Shown here one piece after another: positions 25,226 through 36,955 of a DNA stretch of 64,000 nt. The stretch spans positions 149,828 to 213,827 of the forward strand of contig JANBPK010001039.1 in the NCBI GenBank assembly GCA_027579435.1, read 5' to 3'. Within the stretch, counting starts at the first letter, position 1. Every line of letters starts with the position of its first letter. The notes under the pieces were generated by a model, which did not search any database, was not told where the DNA came from, and saw nothing but the letters and a program-made list of their open reading frames with translations. The DNA is from Candolleomyces eurysporus (taxonomy: Eukaryota > Basidiomycota > Agaricomycetes > Agaricales > Psathyrellaceae). The position numbers were made by a program, and so were the translations under genes.

Positions 25226-26240
25226 ACCCCATACGCTCCATGTCGCGTCGCCAACTATGTACCATGCTGATAGTACCTTCCAGTGAGATCTCTAGACTCT
25301 GCGCCTTACCTTTTCTTAACTTTGTATTGCGTTTGACCGTGAATTTGATGCCTACCAGATCCTACCAGTCCCGCTCTAACGCATCACCGAGAGTTTCGCA
25401 TTCCGTCGGTATGGCTAAATGCCTTCATTCAGGCGTCTCCAAGTCAACGTAATCCCCGCTCAATCTCACACGTTCTCTCGACGGTAAACTCTCAGAGTCA
25501 GGAGAAAAGATTAGAGCTTCTCCCCAATAAACTTGAGGAGCTTGAGACTTGTGCAGATCCTTTGCCTCTGACGTACAACGCGCAGCTGCCGCGAGGCCGG
25601 TGCCAATCGCAATGAACATTCATCCCCGGGTGCTATTTCGCTCGGGGCTCAACGAGGCAATGGTGTTACCACCCCTTTTTCCAAAATGCATTCCTCTTTT
25701 CCTCTTTTCTTCCTATTTCAATGCACCTACCGCATATTTTCTAGAATCGCCGATACTTCCAAGGACGAGTTACCATTCTCGCGGCGAAACGAAGGCGTTA
25801 TTGCCAACCTCTAATTCCCGACGACCCTCAGCTTCCTCACAATATGTCAGTCGGGCTCTCAAACCACGCCAAGTGCTTTGAAATTGAAGCGGAAGTCGCA
25901 ATGGAGGGAGAGGAGATTAAGCGGTAATCAACGTCATCATCATTAACAACTGACTGATTACTTTCCAGGAACGTCAACCCAAAGCGCACCATCACGCAAC
26001 CCATGATTCCCAACATGGACGGGCGGACAAAACAGAAAAGACACTGACAGGTTGGACAGGTATGCTTATATATACCCGGAGTCAAGGGGTCTTGTGACAC
26101 AGCTTTTTTTCGAGTCTCCCTTCACTCGCATTGCCCTCAAGCTGTCAGGTCGGCTCTTGACAGCTGGTTGACTCGCAACCATCGCATCGTTCGAGCCCCC
26201 CCTNCCCTCTTGTCAGGGGTGCTGTCTGCGTCAACTCAGC
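25226..26240. promoter_or_regulatory. Intergenic; TATA box of the DUF6534 gene
   Basis: TATATATA at 26067-26074, about 170 bp before the next start. An N follows a C run at 26204. No gene supported. Confidence 0.45.
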
Positions 26241-28459
26241 ATGGCGAGCTCGTCGGTGGACATTGGGAAGACGTATGGGGCTTTGTTGCTTGGGGCTGGT
26301 ATGGCGTTGGGGTGAGTCGTATCCTTCAAGCTGTTCTATTATGATTTGATTTATGATTGTGATCTCTCTGACTCTGGTTCGGATCCGTATGCACCCTTAG
26401 GTTGAGCGGTGTGGTCGTAACCCAATGCTTGGTATACTTTAAACAATATCCAGAAGACTCGCACAAGACGAAAGCCATGGTAAGTAAATCATACCGTCAC
26501 TGCTTCTCGGCGCTTATTGACGATCCACTCAAATATTCCAATATCTACCCCAGGTGCTGGCGTCATGGTAGGTTCTCATCATCGCCCTGAACCCCTTCAG
26601 GTAGTGACCTAACTGATGGTGCGATGGATGTACTAGGTTTCTAGATATTGCGCATAGCGCGTTCGTTATGTTTTCGATCTATGAATATTTCATTCAGCAC
26701 TTTGGGGACGCTTCTCGGATTGATGAGATTCCATGGTAAAGCCTTGCAGCCTCTTCCCTGACCTTCGTTATCCCTTGCTGATCCGGGTATATGGGTTACG
26801 ATAGGGCTCTCGCAGTGAGTATCAGATCGAACTCTCATGTAGCGAATGCAACTCAACCTTGGTCATGAAAAGATATCGGTAGTTTTGACGGTGGGTCTAG
26901 CCATTCCCTTTTTAGCGGCTCCCAGAATTGACGTTCTCGCTAATACATCAGGCTCTACAAACCCTGCTCGTTCATTGGTCAGTGATTCCTCCCTCCAAGT
27001 CCGCTCTCTTGGTGGATGCTCATGTAGCATTTCTTCCCGCAGCTTCTTTGCCGTCAAAATCTTCAGATGTAAGTCGCCGCGGTTCGAAAATAGTCTACCA
27101 CTGAATTTGCCCGACGCGCCCATTAGCAAGTCGAGACAATTGGTATATCACAGGACCTATTGTATGTCCTTCGCTATTTTTTCGTTTCGCATGGGCTCAG
27201 TCAGATTGGGATATCATCAGGTATTTCTCGCAATTGCGAGACTAGCGTCCGCTTCGAGTGAGTCCTCAATTTCGCTTTTTCATGCCCTGTGCTAATGCAA
27301 TCCGTGCGTACTCTTGCAGTAACAACTGCGAACATGTGCGCAGCCGGTTCTCTTCCCGTTGCCTGTACTAACCCCATGATTGATTAGGATCCGCCTCAAG
27401 CGATTCTCCGCTTTCATGATCCCATTCCCTCGAGTACGCATGGTTCCTCCTTTGTCATTTCATTTCCATATGAACGCTGACCGTCGGCTTTCACAGACAA
27501 TGTTCACCACGGGCCTTTCTCTGACAGCAGCAGTTGATGTCCTTATCACAGGATGGCTCTGCTATTTCTTGTTCGAAATACGTGGGAGGATAAGTCCGTG
27601 TTCTACTATGTAAGAATCGACACTCGTTGATAGTCTACCTTCGAATCTAACGATGAGCCTTGTGATCACAGGATGATCAGGATGGTGGACACGCTTGCCT
27701 TGTACACGTTGGAAAATGGGGCTCTCACTTGGTACGTCCTCTCCCCTTTCAATGAGCAAGAATCTGGTTCTCACTGCCAATGGGCTGGATTTTTCAGCTT
27801 CGCCGCCATCGCCTCACTTCTCTGCGTAAGTCTCTTGTTCCCGTTATCTGGCCAATGTCTAACGTCGCCTGGGCCCGTTCATAGTGGCTCCTCATGCCTC
27901 ACAATCTAATCTTCATGGGCTTGCACTTCGTGATAGCCAAACGTACGTTGTTCCCTTGCCTACCAAATCTTTGGGGTCCCGACTGTGATGCTTACCACTT
28001 GTGCAGTGTACGCCAACTCCCTCCTAGCCTCCCTCAACATGCGACACCAGCTACTACAGATCCACGGAGGCTTGGATGACCCACCGCGCAACGGTGTCCA
28101 TGCATACGGGCAGTTCGCAAAAGGCGGACAGGAAGAATCTGCTCTGAGGGTATGCACACCCCTTCTCCCATTTTACTCCTCATTTGCCTCTCCTGCTACA
28201 AAATACTCATAAACCTCTGACCCTCCTAATACAGATCCGAAACTCCGTCACGAAACTCGACGCGTCCGTCGACTATCACAACGCTTCATCCCCACAACAA
28301 CCCGACGAAGTATACCTCGGAAGAAATGGGATAGCGAATGGCGGCGGAATTAGCCAGAGAAGACCAAGACCAGGATGTGAAGTTATCCAATTCAGACCCG
28401 CTTCATCGTATTACTGGAACGTTATTGCGAGATCTACGAAACCCTCTTCTCATGTATAG
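26241..28459 (+). CDS. DUF6534 multi-pass membrane protein
   Basis: A fungal integral membrane protein of about 350 aa with many short exons. The first are 26241-26311, 26401-26479, a 14-nt exon 26554-26567 and 26637-26735; the last begins near 28229. The start DIGKTYGALLLGAGMALGL, the first-loop YFKQYPEDSHKTK, the second helix LASWFLDIAHSAFVMFSIYEYF, and SFFAVKIFR, WYITGPI and YANSLLASLNMRHQL near the C-terminus match DUF6534, a family abundant in Agaricomycetes. About seven hydrophobic segments are expected. The soluble tail after the last helix carries VTKLDASVDYHNAS and ends at 28457-28459. The exons between 26,800 and 28,000 were recognised piecewise and not all boundaries are fixed. Function is unknown; receptor-like roles are speculation. 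Confidence 0.78.
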
Positions 28460-28660
28460 TAGTATTAATTGGGACACTTGTAATGCCATTCTACGTTGTA
28501 TATAATGATCATGTCCTTTCGCTCTTCTTCGACAAGTTCGCGAGATACAAATACAAGAAAAATCACGGATAGTCGTACGTAATCCAGCCTTTCAAACGTC
28601 CATGGATCGGTACTCAGAGGCTCGTGGAACAATTAAGTTTTGGGCTATCGTCCGCAGACC

Positions 28661-29157
28661 TTATGCACCATGCTTCCCTTTCACCGGAAATTCGCTTCCC
28701 GTAGCCTTCTGGTACCCCTGCCTGATCGCGTCGGCAATTTGCTTATCCTTCGCCTGCTCAAATGCCGACTCGTTATTCTGCTGTCCCTGGCCCAGGAACC
28801 TTTCCTGAACAAAATCAACGCCTGAAGAGAGACCTCATCGTCAGCTTCGAGATAATCAAGCAACCTCAAGTCCAAGTGATGGCCTAAACGCCGGATACCA
28901 GGAAATTGAGGTAACGGGCTCGCAGAGAGACATACCTTTGTCGAGAGCATCTATAAAAACATGTTCAGCATAACGAACGACGACAAGACAGAACACGAGA
29001 ACGACGTACCCTCATTACGTTCGCCGGATTGACCTCCACCACCCATATTATTGAGTCTGTCCATGAATCCGCCTCCACCGCTCGGCTGCTGCTGCTGCTG
29101 CTGGTTGGGGGCGGCCGACTGACCTGACTTGTCAAGAGAATTATTCAAGAAATCCAT
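28661..29157 (-). CDS. Small Gly/Gln-rich fungal protein (107 aa)
   Basis: Exons 29010-29157, 28936-28950 (15 nt) and 28661-28821 give 107 aa in a continuous frame. The N-terminal half is low complexity (six Gln, then Gly runs around MDRLNNMGGGG). The C-terminal half is amphipathic (DALDKGVDFVQERFLGQ, then IADAIRQGYQKATG). The layout resembles small fungal proteins with a Gly-rich head and a K-x-D-x-x-x-E-K-x-F-type tail that are described as stress- or DNA-damage-responsive, but I do not assign a name. A TATA stretch at about 29194-29200 lies about 40 bp upstream of the start. The 15-nt exon encodes only ALDK with split codons at both sides. Confidence 0.72.
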
Positions 29158-29594
29158 GGCTGATAGATAGAGACTGGGGCACCGTTATGCTAGATATATA
29201 CCAATTTTCGGAACCCCACCGATGACGAAGTGTCTCCCAAGAAATACGCACCGGCTCCAACATGGAGCGCATATCCCCGATCAAGTGGTCTGTTGTTGTG
29301 AAGAAGCGGAGTAGCAGCGGATATAGTCGTCATATTGGTAGCATGAAGTCATAGTACATAGCGGCAGCGTTTGAATGCATGGCGACGAAGAAAACAGCGA
29401 GATGGAGAGCAGAGACCGCATCAGCTCCCAATCAGTTCCCTCCTCATGGAACTGTTGGTCCAAGCGTGCGGGGCTTCATGTTTTGCATTACGGCCCCCGA
29501 GTCCATCGTAATACGCACATTCCCTCAACCTCCTCGCATAAACGCCCTAGCCAATGCCTTAAAGGATTGATGTACGTGCGAACGCGCCAGCCGT
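29158..29594. other. Intergenic, no gene seen
   Basis: Promoter side of the 107-aa gene and 3' flank of RPL10A. Short antisense frames only. Confidence 0.4.
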
Positions 29595-30521
29595 TTAGTA
29601 GAGACGGATAGGTTTGCCCATGGTCGACTTGATGTGAAGGGACTTGACGTTTTGCCAGTTCTTCTTTAACAGGGAGACGAGGAAATTGATGCCTAGAACA
29701 GGGTCAATACAATATCGCCGAAAGGCACAGAGGTAACACTCACTCAGCATGACGTTGGCAAGAACCTGGTCGTCGGTCATCTGAATGTGGCCAACAGCAA
29801 CACCCAAGCAAAGAACCTTCTTGAGCTGGAACTTGATGGTCGAGCGAACTTCAGTGATCTTGGTGGTGAGGTCCTCAGAGTGCGACACGGGGGTGGGGAA
29901 TTTGCCAGCTGTATCGGCACTCAGGGCACGGAACAAGCGAGATGGTCGGCGTTCGACTAACCTTTTGAGAGACCGGGACCAAGGAGACGGGGGATCTGCT
30001 TGATCAAGGCTTCAGAGGCAAGGAAGGCATCATACTTCTTAGCCAACTTCTTGACGAGCTTCTTGTTCTTGTTAAGCCTGGCCGCTGCGGTCAGCGACTG
30101 CGTAGATGATACCAGTTGACACGAACTCACTTCTTCAAGTCGTCGACGGACATGTACTCGAGCTCAATCTGCTTGGCACGGTCGATATCGTTGGCATCAG
30201 CGAGAATGCACAGGGACATGCGAGGGCGGGGAACGTTGGGGAGTCTACAATGGCTGTCAGACGCCGGTCAAACATCGACATATCCACTGGAGACTCACTT
30301 GACGGTACCGGAGAAACGCTTATCACGCTGGGGGTCGTAGTTTTTGAGGCCAATCTGGAGCTCAATGGTCTCCACGAAGTTTCGCTTCTTCTCGCCGTTG
30401 GCTTCGGCGAGGAGCTCTTTAACGGAGCCCCGCACGCTTGACACTGAGAGCTTGCTGGAACTGTTGACGTCGTTGAGAGCATCGTCCAGGATATCTTTTA
30501 CGACGATGGGACATACCTCAT
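29595..30521 (-). CDS. RPL10A: 60S ribosomal protein L10a (uL1)
   Basis: A universal protein of the large-subunit L1 stalk, which helps move deacylated tRNA out of the E site. Six exons (30517-30521, 30299-30454, 30131-30244, 29962-30077, 29744-29908, 29595-29692) encode 217 aa, the standard eukaryotic length. Recognisable blocks are [80 protein letters not shown] (given here by its ends) and LKSTMGKP-type C-terminus ([15 protein letters not shown]). The first coding exon is only ATGAG, so the start codon is separated from the rest by a 62-bp intron, a layout common in fungal ribosomal protein genes. Splicing restores MSKLSVSS. High expression is expected. Confidence 0.96.
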
Positions 30522-31614
30522 GCTGGCGGATTTTGGGTCTTGACGACGAGGAGGAGGATGAGGAGAACAAATCTAATCCCTGTCATGATGGCGTTGATTG
30601 TGCCGAACGGCAACATCCGGTGGCTGCTAAAACTGTATAGCTCTTGCGCGCTATTTGCCGCCATTTGGCCGAGCCACCGCATAGAAGCAGTCACAGCTCA
30701 CTTTGTCCTCCTCACCCGTCTGTCACTTTGCCAGGGAGGTCCAGGGTCTAGCTGCCATGCTATGCTGCATGTCCGTTATTTCAGAGCGATGGCTGGTGCC
30801 TGTTCCATGCCGAAGTCGTCCAAAGTCCCTGAACTTATGAATCGCTACAGCCTTGTTATCGCAATGCGCAGTCTTTGCATGTTTACAGCGTCAACCACCC
30901 ACTAGCGTTTCTCATTTACATCCAAACCTCGCTTCATGCTTCTCCTCGTGCGTCAGCACCTGCGTGTTCCTGTGCCTGATCCGATCGGGCTGTAGCAGCC
31001 ATGTACAGCGTAAAACCATGATGTCTTGGCCTATGAGTACGACGTGGGGAGCCCTGACTTGCCATGATACCCAGAGACGACAATTTCTGGGTCCATTGAA
31101 CTAAACCATCCAATCGGTGTACCACATCCAAGGATATCTTACTTTCTTTGGTGGTCCTCGAGTACACGAGTGCAGAGCACACTTGGCGTGTAGGTCCATC
31201 ATGGTGATTGCCAATGACAGTTAAATTGACTGATGTTCCATCTTAATTAGTGGGGCTTGAGTCATTCAACCCGCTTGACGAGCCGGTCGGCCTTGCCATA
31301 GGGCGACAGGCTCGACCTCTATGCACTGGCGAGTTTCCCGGAAGTTCATCCTGGCGATATTTTGACCTGACCCTCACCGCGATACTGGTACCTCCTATCC
31401 TTGGATGGAGGAGAGTATCGGTGAATACTCATGGGTCATCTGGTAGTTCTTAACAGACTTAAACGCGTCCAACATTTGGTGTGACAAGGATTGTTCTCTC
31501 GTCTGGGTGCATGAATGTTCAACGCCGGAGAGCGAGGTGTATTTTGAACCTAGCACCGAGTCGAATAAGGGATACATATTGTCAACGATTTCTCACCTCT
31601 TCTAGGTTGTGATC
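30522..31614. other. Intergenic, no gene seen
   Basis: About 1.1 kb between the RPL10A start and the next + strand gene, so it holds both promoters. No motif-bearing frame. Confidence 0.4.
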
Positions 31615-32283
31615 ATGGACAACACCGAAGTGAACAGTTCGTGGGCAGACCGCTGGTTGATCGAGCCGGTTGATCACGAACAGTACGCGAGGCCTCAGCG
31701 CTCAGCTTCCGCTCCAACTAATACCACGACCACGACAGCTGCAATACTCACTACTATTACGGCTCGATTGACATCCTCTGAGACGTCGCTGCAGCCAGAC
31801 CTTACCACTTCCTTCGGAAGCAGTGGAGCTGAGTCAATGTGCGTGCAGTGGCGCATGCTCATTTAGATCTCTATCGAGTATGTCTGCCTTGATCCGGGAG
31901 GCTCAACCCCCTGTATCTGGCCTAAATCTTAATCCCCGCTATCCATGACAGACTTGGATGGGGCACCGAGGGAGGAGCCAAGTCTCATGTCCCCCGGGCG
32001 TGGTGGAGAATGAAGACAGGTACACAGGCCGGTGTACGACTGGTGATCAATCCCGTATGGCACACCAGCGAGCTCTGCTCCTCATCACCGGAATGACCGA
32101 TCCAGCGGAGCGCAGCAAGCCCGTTCTTCAGATGCTGCTCGTCCAGGGCATCCGAGTCAGTCGGGGTCTCGGCGCTCCCCTCCTACTCCCGGAAGTCATA
32201 GCACCTCCAGGTCCAATGGTGGCGATGTCACAGTTGAGATGGCAAATGGGCAGATGCGTCCTCAGTCTGACGAGGGCTCCTGA
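31615..32283 (+). CDS. Conserved-looking 168-aa protein of unknown function
   Basis: Exons 31615-31838, 31952-32019 and 32069-32283 join in frame to give 168 aa. The first exon encodes NSSWADRWLIEPVDHEQYARP followed by a Thr-rich stretch. The second, short exon encodes LGWGTEGGAKSHVPRAWWRM, a dense aromatic/basic motif that looks like the conserved core. The third is a Ser/Arg/Pro/Gln-rich tail ending MANGQMRPQSDEGS. Only this splice pattern links these pieces; the competing unspliced frame from 31958 to 32407 reads through the second intron. No signal peptide or membrane segment. I do not recognise the family. Confidence 0.6.
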
Positions 32284-34959
32284 GGAACTCAAGGAACCTC
32301 TGGCACCTGAGAGCTCCGGGACCAAGTCTGGCAAGACATTTGGATGGCTTGACAACTTCTTGAGCTGCGGTAGTACAATTCAGTTCTATTTATTCTCTGG
32401 CGTCTGATATGTACGATGGGCAAAATTTAATATATTTCTATGCTTCATGTCGGATGTACATCTATATGTAGTATGCAAGTCTCTTGCCTCGCTTCGCTAC
32501 AGCATTGGGATCCAGCTATATGGCTCGAGCCTGTTTTTTGGAATGCTGACTCGCTACGAATATGACTGTACAACCCATCCCGGCGCCCGGTGACAACCTG
32601 CTGGAGGTCATTCGTTACCAAACTTGAGAGAGGTGAGCATATGATAAGGACGTGGGGTTTGAATGCTGAGCAACCATTACAAGCGGAAGAGGATAGTTTC
32701 ATCGCCAGACATTGGTCACCGAGTCGCACAGCGGGATGACGCTAGAAGCTCACTGGCAGGTCCGAGATTGAAAGTTCGTTTCAAGGAGGCTTTGCTGCTA
32801 CTTTTAGTACATTGTATGCGAGAACGACAGGGAGCACGAAGGTTATTAAGACCACAAGTCTCCCCTGCTTCACGCTTGCGTCCTTACGTCAAATTTTCAG
32901 CACGTTTTACCTTCCTCTTGATTCAGATCAAGCCAGGCCAACTTCCGAGATTATCGCTCGTGTACACGCCGTGTGGGACCCAGTTTTTGTGGGTCAGGAT
33001 GCGGGGTCCGGCCTCCAGGTTTTCTCCGATTTAGTTGGAAACGGGGGAAACCTTGGCTGACAGACCCAAACGGTATCTGTCCCCCACCATAAGCAAGAAA
33101 AATGGATGTGTACCGAAAATCCGGTCAATCCGGTTAGACAAAAATTGCAGGTGAGCGATCACGTTTAGGAAAGGCCAGCTCTCGGGTGAAATGAAGAAAT
33201 GGCGCCCATCTGTCGTGCCTTGCGACAAACACTAGGCGAACTCATGCCCACTAGGCGCTCTTGATAATAATCTGTGGGTACAGGAACATGTATGGGCCGA
33301 TCTTCCCTTTCGAGTAATCGAATATCTTCATCTTTAGCATACATACAGCTGCCGGCACACGAAATAAATGTTAATAGAGAGAACCCTTGATATTCCCCGA
33401 CAATCAGAGCCAGACCTGCCTATTGTATTCACACTATAATGACACGAACACCGGTGACTCGACCCTGGTACTTGAGCATGCCTCATGGAGGAGCTTAAGA
33501 TCATTCCCATCGCACTTTGACATTTTGTAAAACCTCTCCGGTGAAGGGATGTAACGAGATATTTAGCCTCGTGGCTAGAGCAAATATTCTCATGGTCCAC
33601 ATCTTGCAGGGCAGGTGGTTGTTGCGTGTTACGACAGAATCATGTCAGCGAAACAGATAAAGCCAACCGACAACACCATTGGGGTACATTTTGAGGGTGT
33701 TAATAGCTCTTTAAATGTTTCTCCATTCGTCGAGCCCAGATTTGCAGAATGCCACATCGATTTCAGGAAACGAACTCGGAATCTGAATAGCGATCTTGAA
33801 GAATACACGAGCCTCACAATGTGATAAACTGTGTCCAATCCATTCATAATTTTTTGAAATCGTCCGAGAGGCGCTTAATTCTTTGAATTGCTTAATTTCC
33901 GTGCTGCCAAATGATGTTTTCTTCACCGTGGTGTTGAATCGAGCCGTGCGCGAATCAACCGGTTCGAGTCACCATGCACCCAGCATCGGACGGACAGTTG
34001 CCCTCGAATTGAATCAATATTGCTGCCACATTCGACTGGGGACTCGACGCAGCGCAAAATGTCCGATTCCCACTGCTGTCAAAAGTAAGGTTTAGATGAC
34101 GACACCAATAGAAATGTACTCGGGACATGCGTTTTGAACGAGCAGACCTAGCGAAGCAATTTGCGATTCTCAGAGGGTAAATTTCTCCGCATGGTTGTAT
34201 TCGGAGTATGTAGGGCCCATCTCTTAGCCACTAGAGGGGCAGCAAGAATTCTTGGGGACGGCATCCACATTAGGCGCTCAGCGGCACGGAAGGCGCCCGC
34301 GGCCAGTTTCTGCTCTTCGGATTCCCGGCGAAATCATCACCCTTGATTGACTTGTACGTATCTCGGGAGGGAACGATTCGTATCCTCTCGCAACATAATG
34401 TAGCGAACTGTGTGGAAGGAACCGGTTTGGGATCGTGACATTTTTCTCACTGGACAAAAACAAGGAACGCGCCCCAAACGGCGTTGCGCCAAAGTTGCGC
34501 TGAGTCGACGTAGGAAGGTCGCTGGTGAGCAATAAGACTTCAAACTTTACTCCTCTTATGGCCTCTAACAATTTCTCAGCGCCCTAGGGGGATTTGGTTA
34601 TACCCTTCAGTATGAGAGTTATTCTTGAAGGCAGTCACTGAGCCATGGACTGTTAGACCTTCAAGTTGGCTGTTGCTCTGGTGCGCCAAGTGACAGGATG
34701 CCGCGGCGGAGATTGAAGTTTCGCGTGACAGTGTGACCTAACTATTTGCGTCCTTGAGACTCGACCTTTCTCGGGCGATGATCTTAGCTCGCAGATGGGG
34801 GCCCTACAGTCCCGGCACGTACAACCTACCTCAAGCACACCCGGTCGCCCTCTCCTACGCGCCGTCGGCCCCAGGGAAAACACCAGTTGGGAAAAGTGCA
34901 GAACAAGGCCGAAATGCTCCGACGCAGTCTGAGGATCCGCGGCCGACGCTCTCGTATCT
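32284..34959. other. Gene-poor stretch with one relic
   Basis: 2.7 kb without a supported gene apart from the aerolysin-like tail-exon relic near 32.9-33.0 kb, listed separately. Confidence 0.45.
32910..33010 (+). pseudogene. Relic of the aerolysin-like family's last exon
   Basis: After a poly-pyrimidine/CAG acceptor-like sequence, the frame reads like the start of exon 7 in copies A-C. An acidic/Pro motif is replaced by IKPGQ, then comes a VYTPCGTQF segment matching the conserved VY-x-x-CG-x-x-F of the intact genes. The frame then degenerates, and no other exons were found nearby. It shows an old additional copy. Confidence 0.5.
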
Positions 34960-35480
34960 CATGTCCTCGTCCTCTCAGGAATTTCTGCTATCCACAACGA
35001 TGCGCGTCTTCCTCTATCATCCCCATCGAGCCCGCTCCCCCCCCGTTTCCTTGCCTTCCTCTCGCAGTCAAACACCGCTATCGCAGCTAGTCCTCCCTTC
35101 TCGCCTTCTCGATCCACTCCAGCTCACACTAGCGCTTCGTGAAGACAAACTACGACGAATCAGCTCTTCAAGGTGCCCACAGCTTCACTTTCAATACTAT
35201 CCAAGGAAATTACAACTATACCGTTCGGAATGTTCGGAATACGTACAATTCTTTCGATGAAGATTCGGGTGGTGATGCTGGAGATTATCGTGAGTATCTA
35301 GCGCTGGATTGCCGTTGTAATGAATTCTCATTGATCGTGTAGTTTTCTTGAATTAGACGCACCTGCAGCGCACTAACACCGGCCTGTGAGTAGTTGAGAA
35401 TAGCAGCTTCGGGAACAATTATGGTACGGGTCGATTGTGTTTGTAAATGCCGTTGATAGTTTGACAACATCGTTCTTCAG
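34960..35480 (+). pseudogene. Remnant of a gene with the Asn-rich N-terminal motif
   Basis: The frame at 35139-35279 encodes LQGAHSFTFNTIQGNYNYTV and then a short acidic/Gly stretch ending at a GTGAGT donor. The pattern is the same as the N-terminus of the 360-aa gene 1.8 kb downstream (FQNASGFTMDSVNFKNVQGD). Upstream, Ser/Pro-rich sequence reads in shifting frames, and no continuation beyond 35.4 kb is coherent before the next relic. Probably a truncated paralogue; it could also be the first exons of a gene fused to the Pro/Gln relic. Confidence 0.4.
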
Positions 35481-35489
35481 GTCAGATCA

Positions 35490-36185
35490 GCCGAGGCACC
35501 ACAACCCACTCCAAGGAGGAAGACCTCCTACTTCGCCCCAGGCCCTCCTCCTCACGGCCCCAGTCCAACCAACGACCGAGACCTCACAGCTTTGTCCACA
35601 CGTACGACAACACCGGCAGAAGGCTAAGAGGATGGAGGATTCGAATCGGCCGGATATGATGGGCGATGGGGTTGCTACTCTTGGCCACCTCAAGTGGAAG
35701 AACAGTCATCACAGCGACCGTTGCAGGAGACCCTAGGATGTCTGTCAACTTCAGCGCTACGCGGCGCAGGGAGTCTCAAACCAGGGCCCTCAGCGTGCGG
35801 CTTCGCCCAGTCGTGGCTGTACACTTCAGTCAGCATTCGTTCCTGCTGCTCAGCGTACTCCCTCTCCCGTGCTGGCGGGCGTTCCTTCTCCTCAACTAGC
35901 ACAAGCCCATTCTGCCCCGCAGCCTTAACGAACGCCGTCTCCTCTCCTCCTGCTGCTTATGTTGCAGCTAACGGCGATTTGTTTACGCTCCTCCGAGAGG
36001 TCCCCCGGTTTCCGATCTGGCCGCGCATCTGTCGGCGGCAATTCTGCTCGTCGTTCGACAGAGATTTCTGATGAGGATGACACTGGTCCGTCTAACGGCT
36101 CACCGTCGTCTTCGCTTAGGACAAGACAAAGAGGAAAAGACGCAACAACCTGTCTCGTTCTTGTGTCGTTTGAACTGACTGGACA
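35490..36185 (+). pseudogene. Decayed copy 1 of the Pro/Gln-rich gene
   Basis: KRMEDSNRPDMMGDG at about 35.63 kb matches KRMEDPNRPDNVGGG of the intact gene at 48.1-49.4 kb. About 400 bp on, ARRSTEISDEDDTG matches RRRSTEASSNEDDDAG near its C-terminus. The intervening region keeps nucleotide similarity but changes frame several times, and the poly-Lys end is lost. Confidence 0.65.
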
Positions 36186-36229
36186 TTTTCCGCTATCAAT
36201 GTATTAGAGAGACCAGCGCGTGCTAATAT

Positions 36230-36790
36230 GAACTGGTTTGCGGTACCAGAAGTCGGTCTAGTTTCAACTCGAGTTGGTGCTTTCTCAGCCACAAAATGTA
36301 GGCCGAACTGAAGGCAAACCTTCCACCGCTTTGACTCCACAAGCGCTTATTGTGAACCGCCCGACACTGGTTTCCGTAGCAGTACCGCATGTTCCTGCTT
36401 CAGCAAGGCCTTGCGGAAGGGTATTTTCAACGTGTTATGGGCGTTATACGCTTCATTCCCCAACCGATCTGGCAAGTCTGACCTGACGTTCGATGGCAGA
36501 AAATCCCCTCGTTTTGCTGTTTGCGGAAAGCAGGGTTTGGCTATGCTTCGCATTCAGAAGATCCCAGGGAAATGGTGCACAACCACTGGCTTGTTCACGA
36601 AAGTGAGACGGACTATGTGCCTATCGGCTGTCTTTCTTTTTGGGTGATGTCAGAAGTGGGGGAGGCTTCGACACATCTGAGATTCAACACACTTGCCCAT
36701 TGCCTGTCTTTCTTTCTGGGTGACGTACCCGCCAGAGTGAGGGAGGTCTCGACACATCTGAGATTTAATAATACACTAGAGTTCAGGCGT
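36230..36790 (+). repeat. Arm 1 of a dispersed inverted repeat (mate 49,555-50,060)
   Basis: Nucleotide-level similarity, by eye about 80 percent in the best part, to the reverse complement of 49,555-50,060, e.g. GACTATGTGCCTATCGGCTG in both. It follows the decayed Pro/Gln relic in both places, so the two arms are copies of one duplicated block. A CGACACATCTGAGATT motif is repeated within this arm (near 36,670 and 36,755). Confidence 0.65.
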
Positions 36791-36955
36791 GTTCGCCTTG
36801 CTCCCTGTGCACATAAGTTACTTTCGGTTACTAAATGTTGTGCCATGCTATTCCCTATATATAGAGGGCTCTTCTCCCCGTTCCTCCCATCCCCGGATCA
36901 TTTATCCATTCACACTCCATCTGTATACTCCTTCCCAAGCGACTCATTCTCTGTG

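Noticed and set aside
33950..34000. GGTTCGAGTC-like sequence suggesting a tRNA
   Set aside because: Flanking bases do not form a T stem or acceptor stem on either strand.
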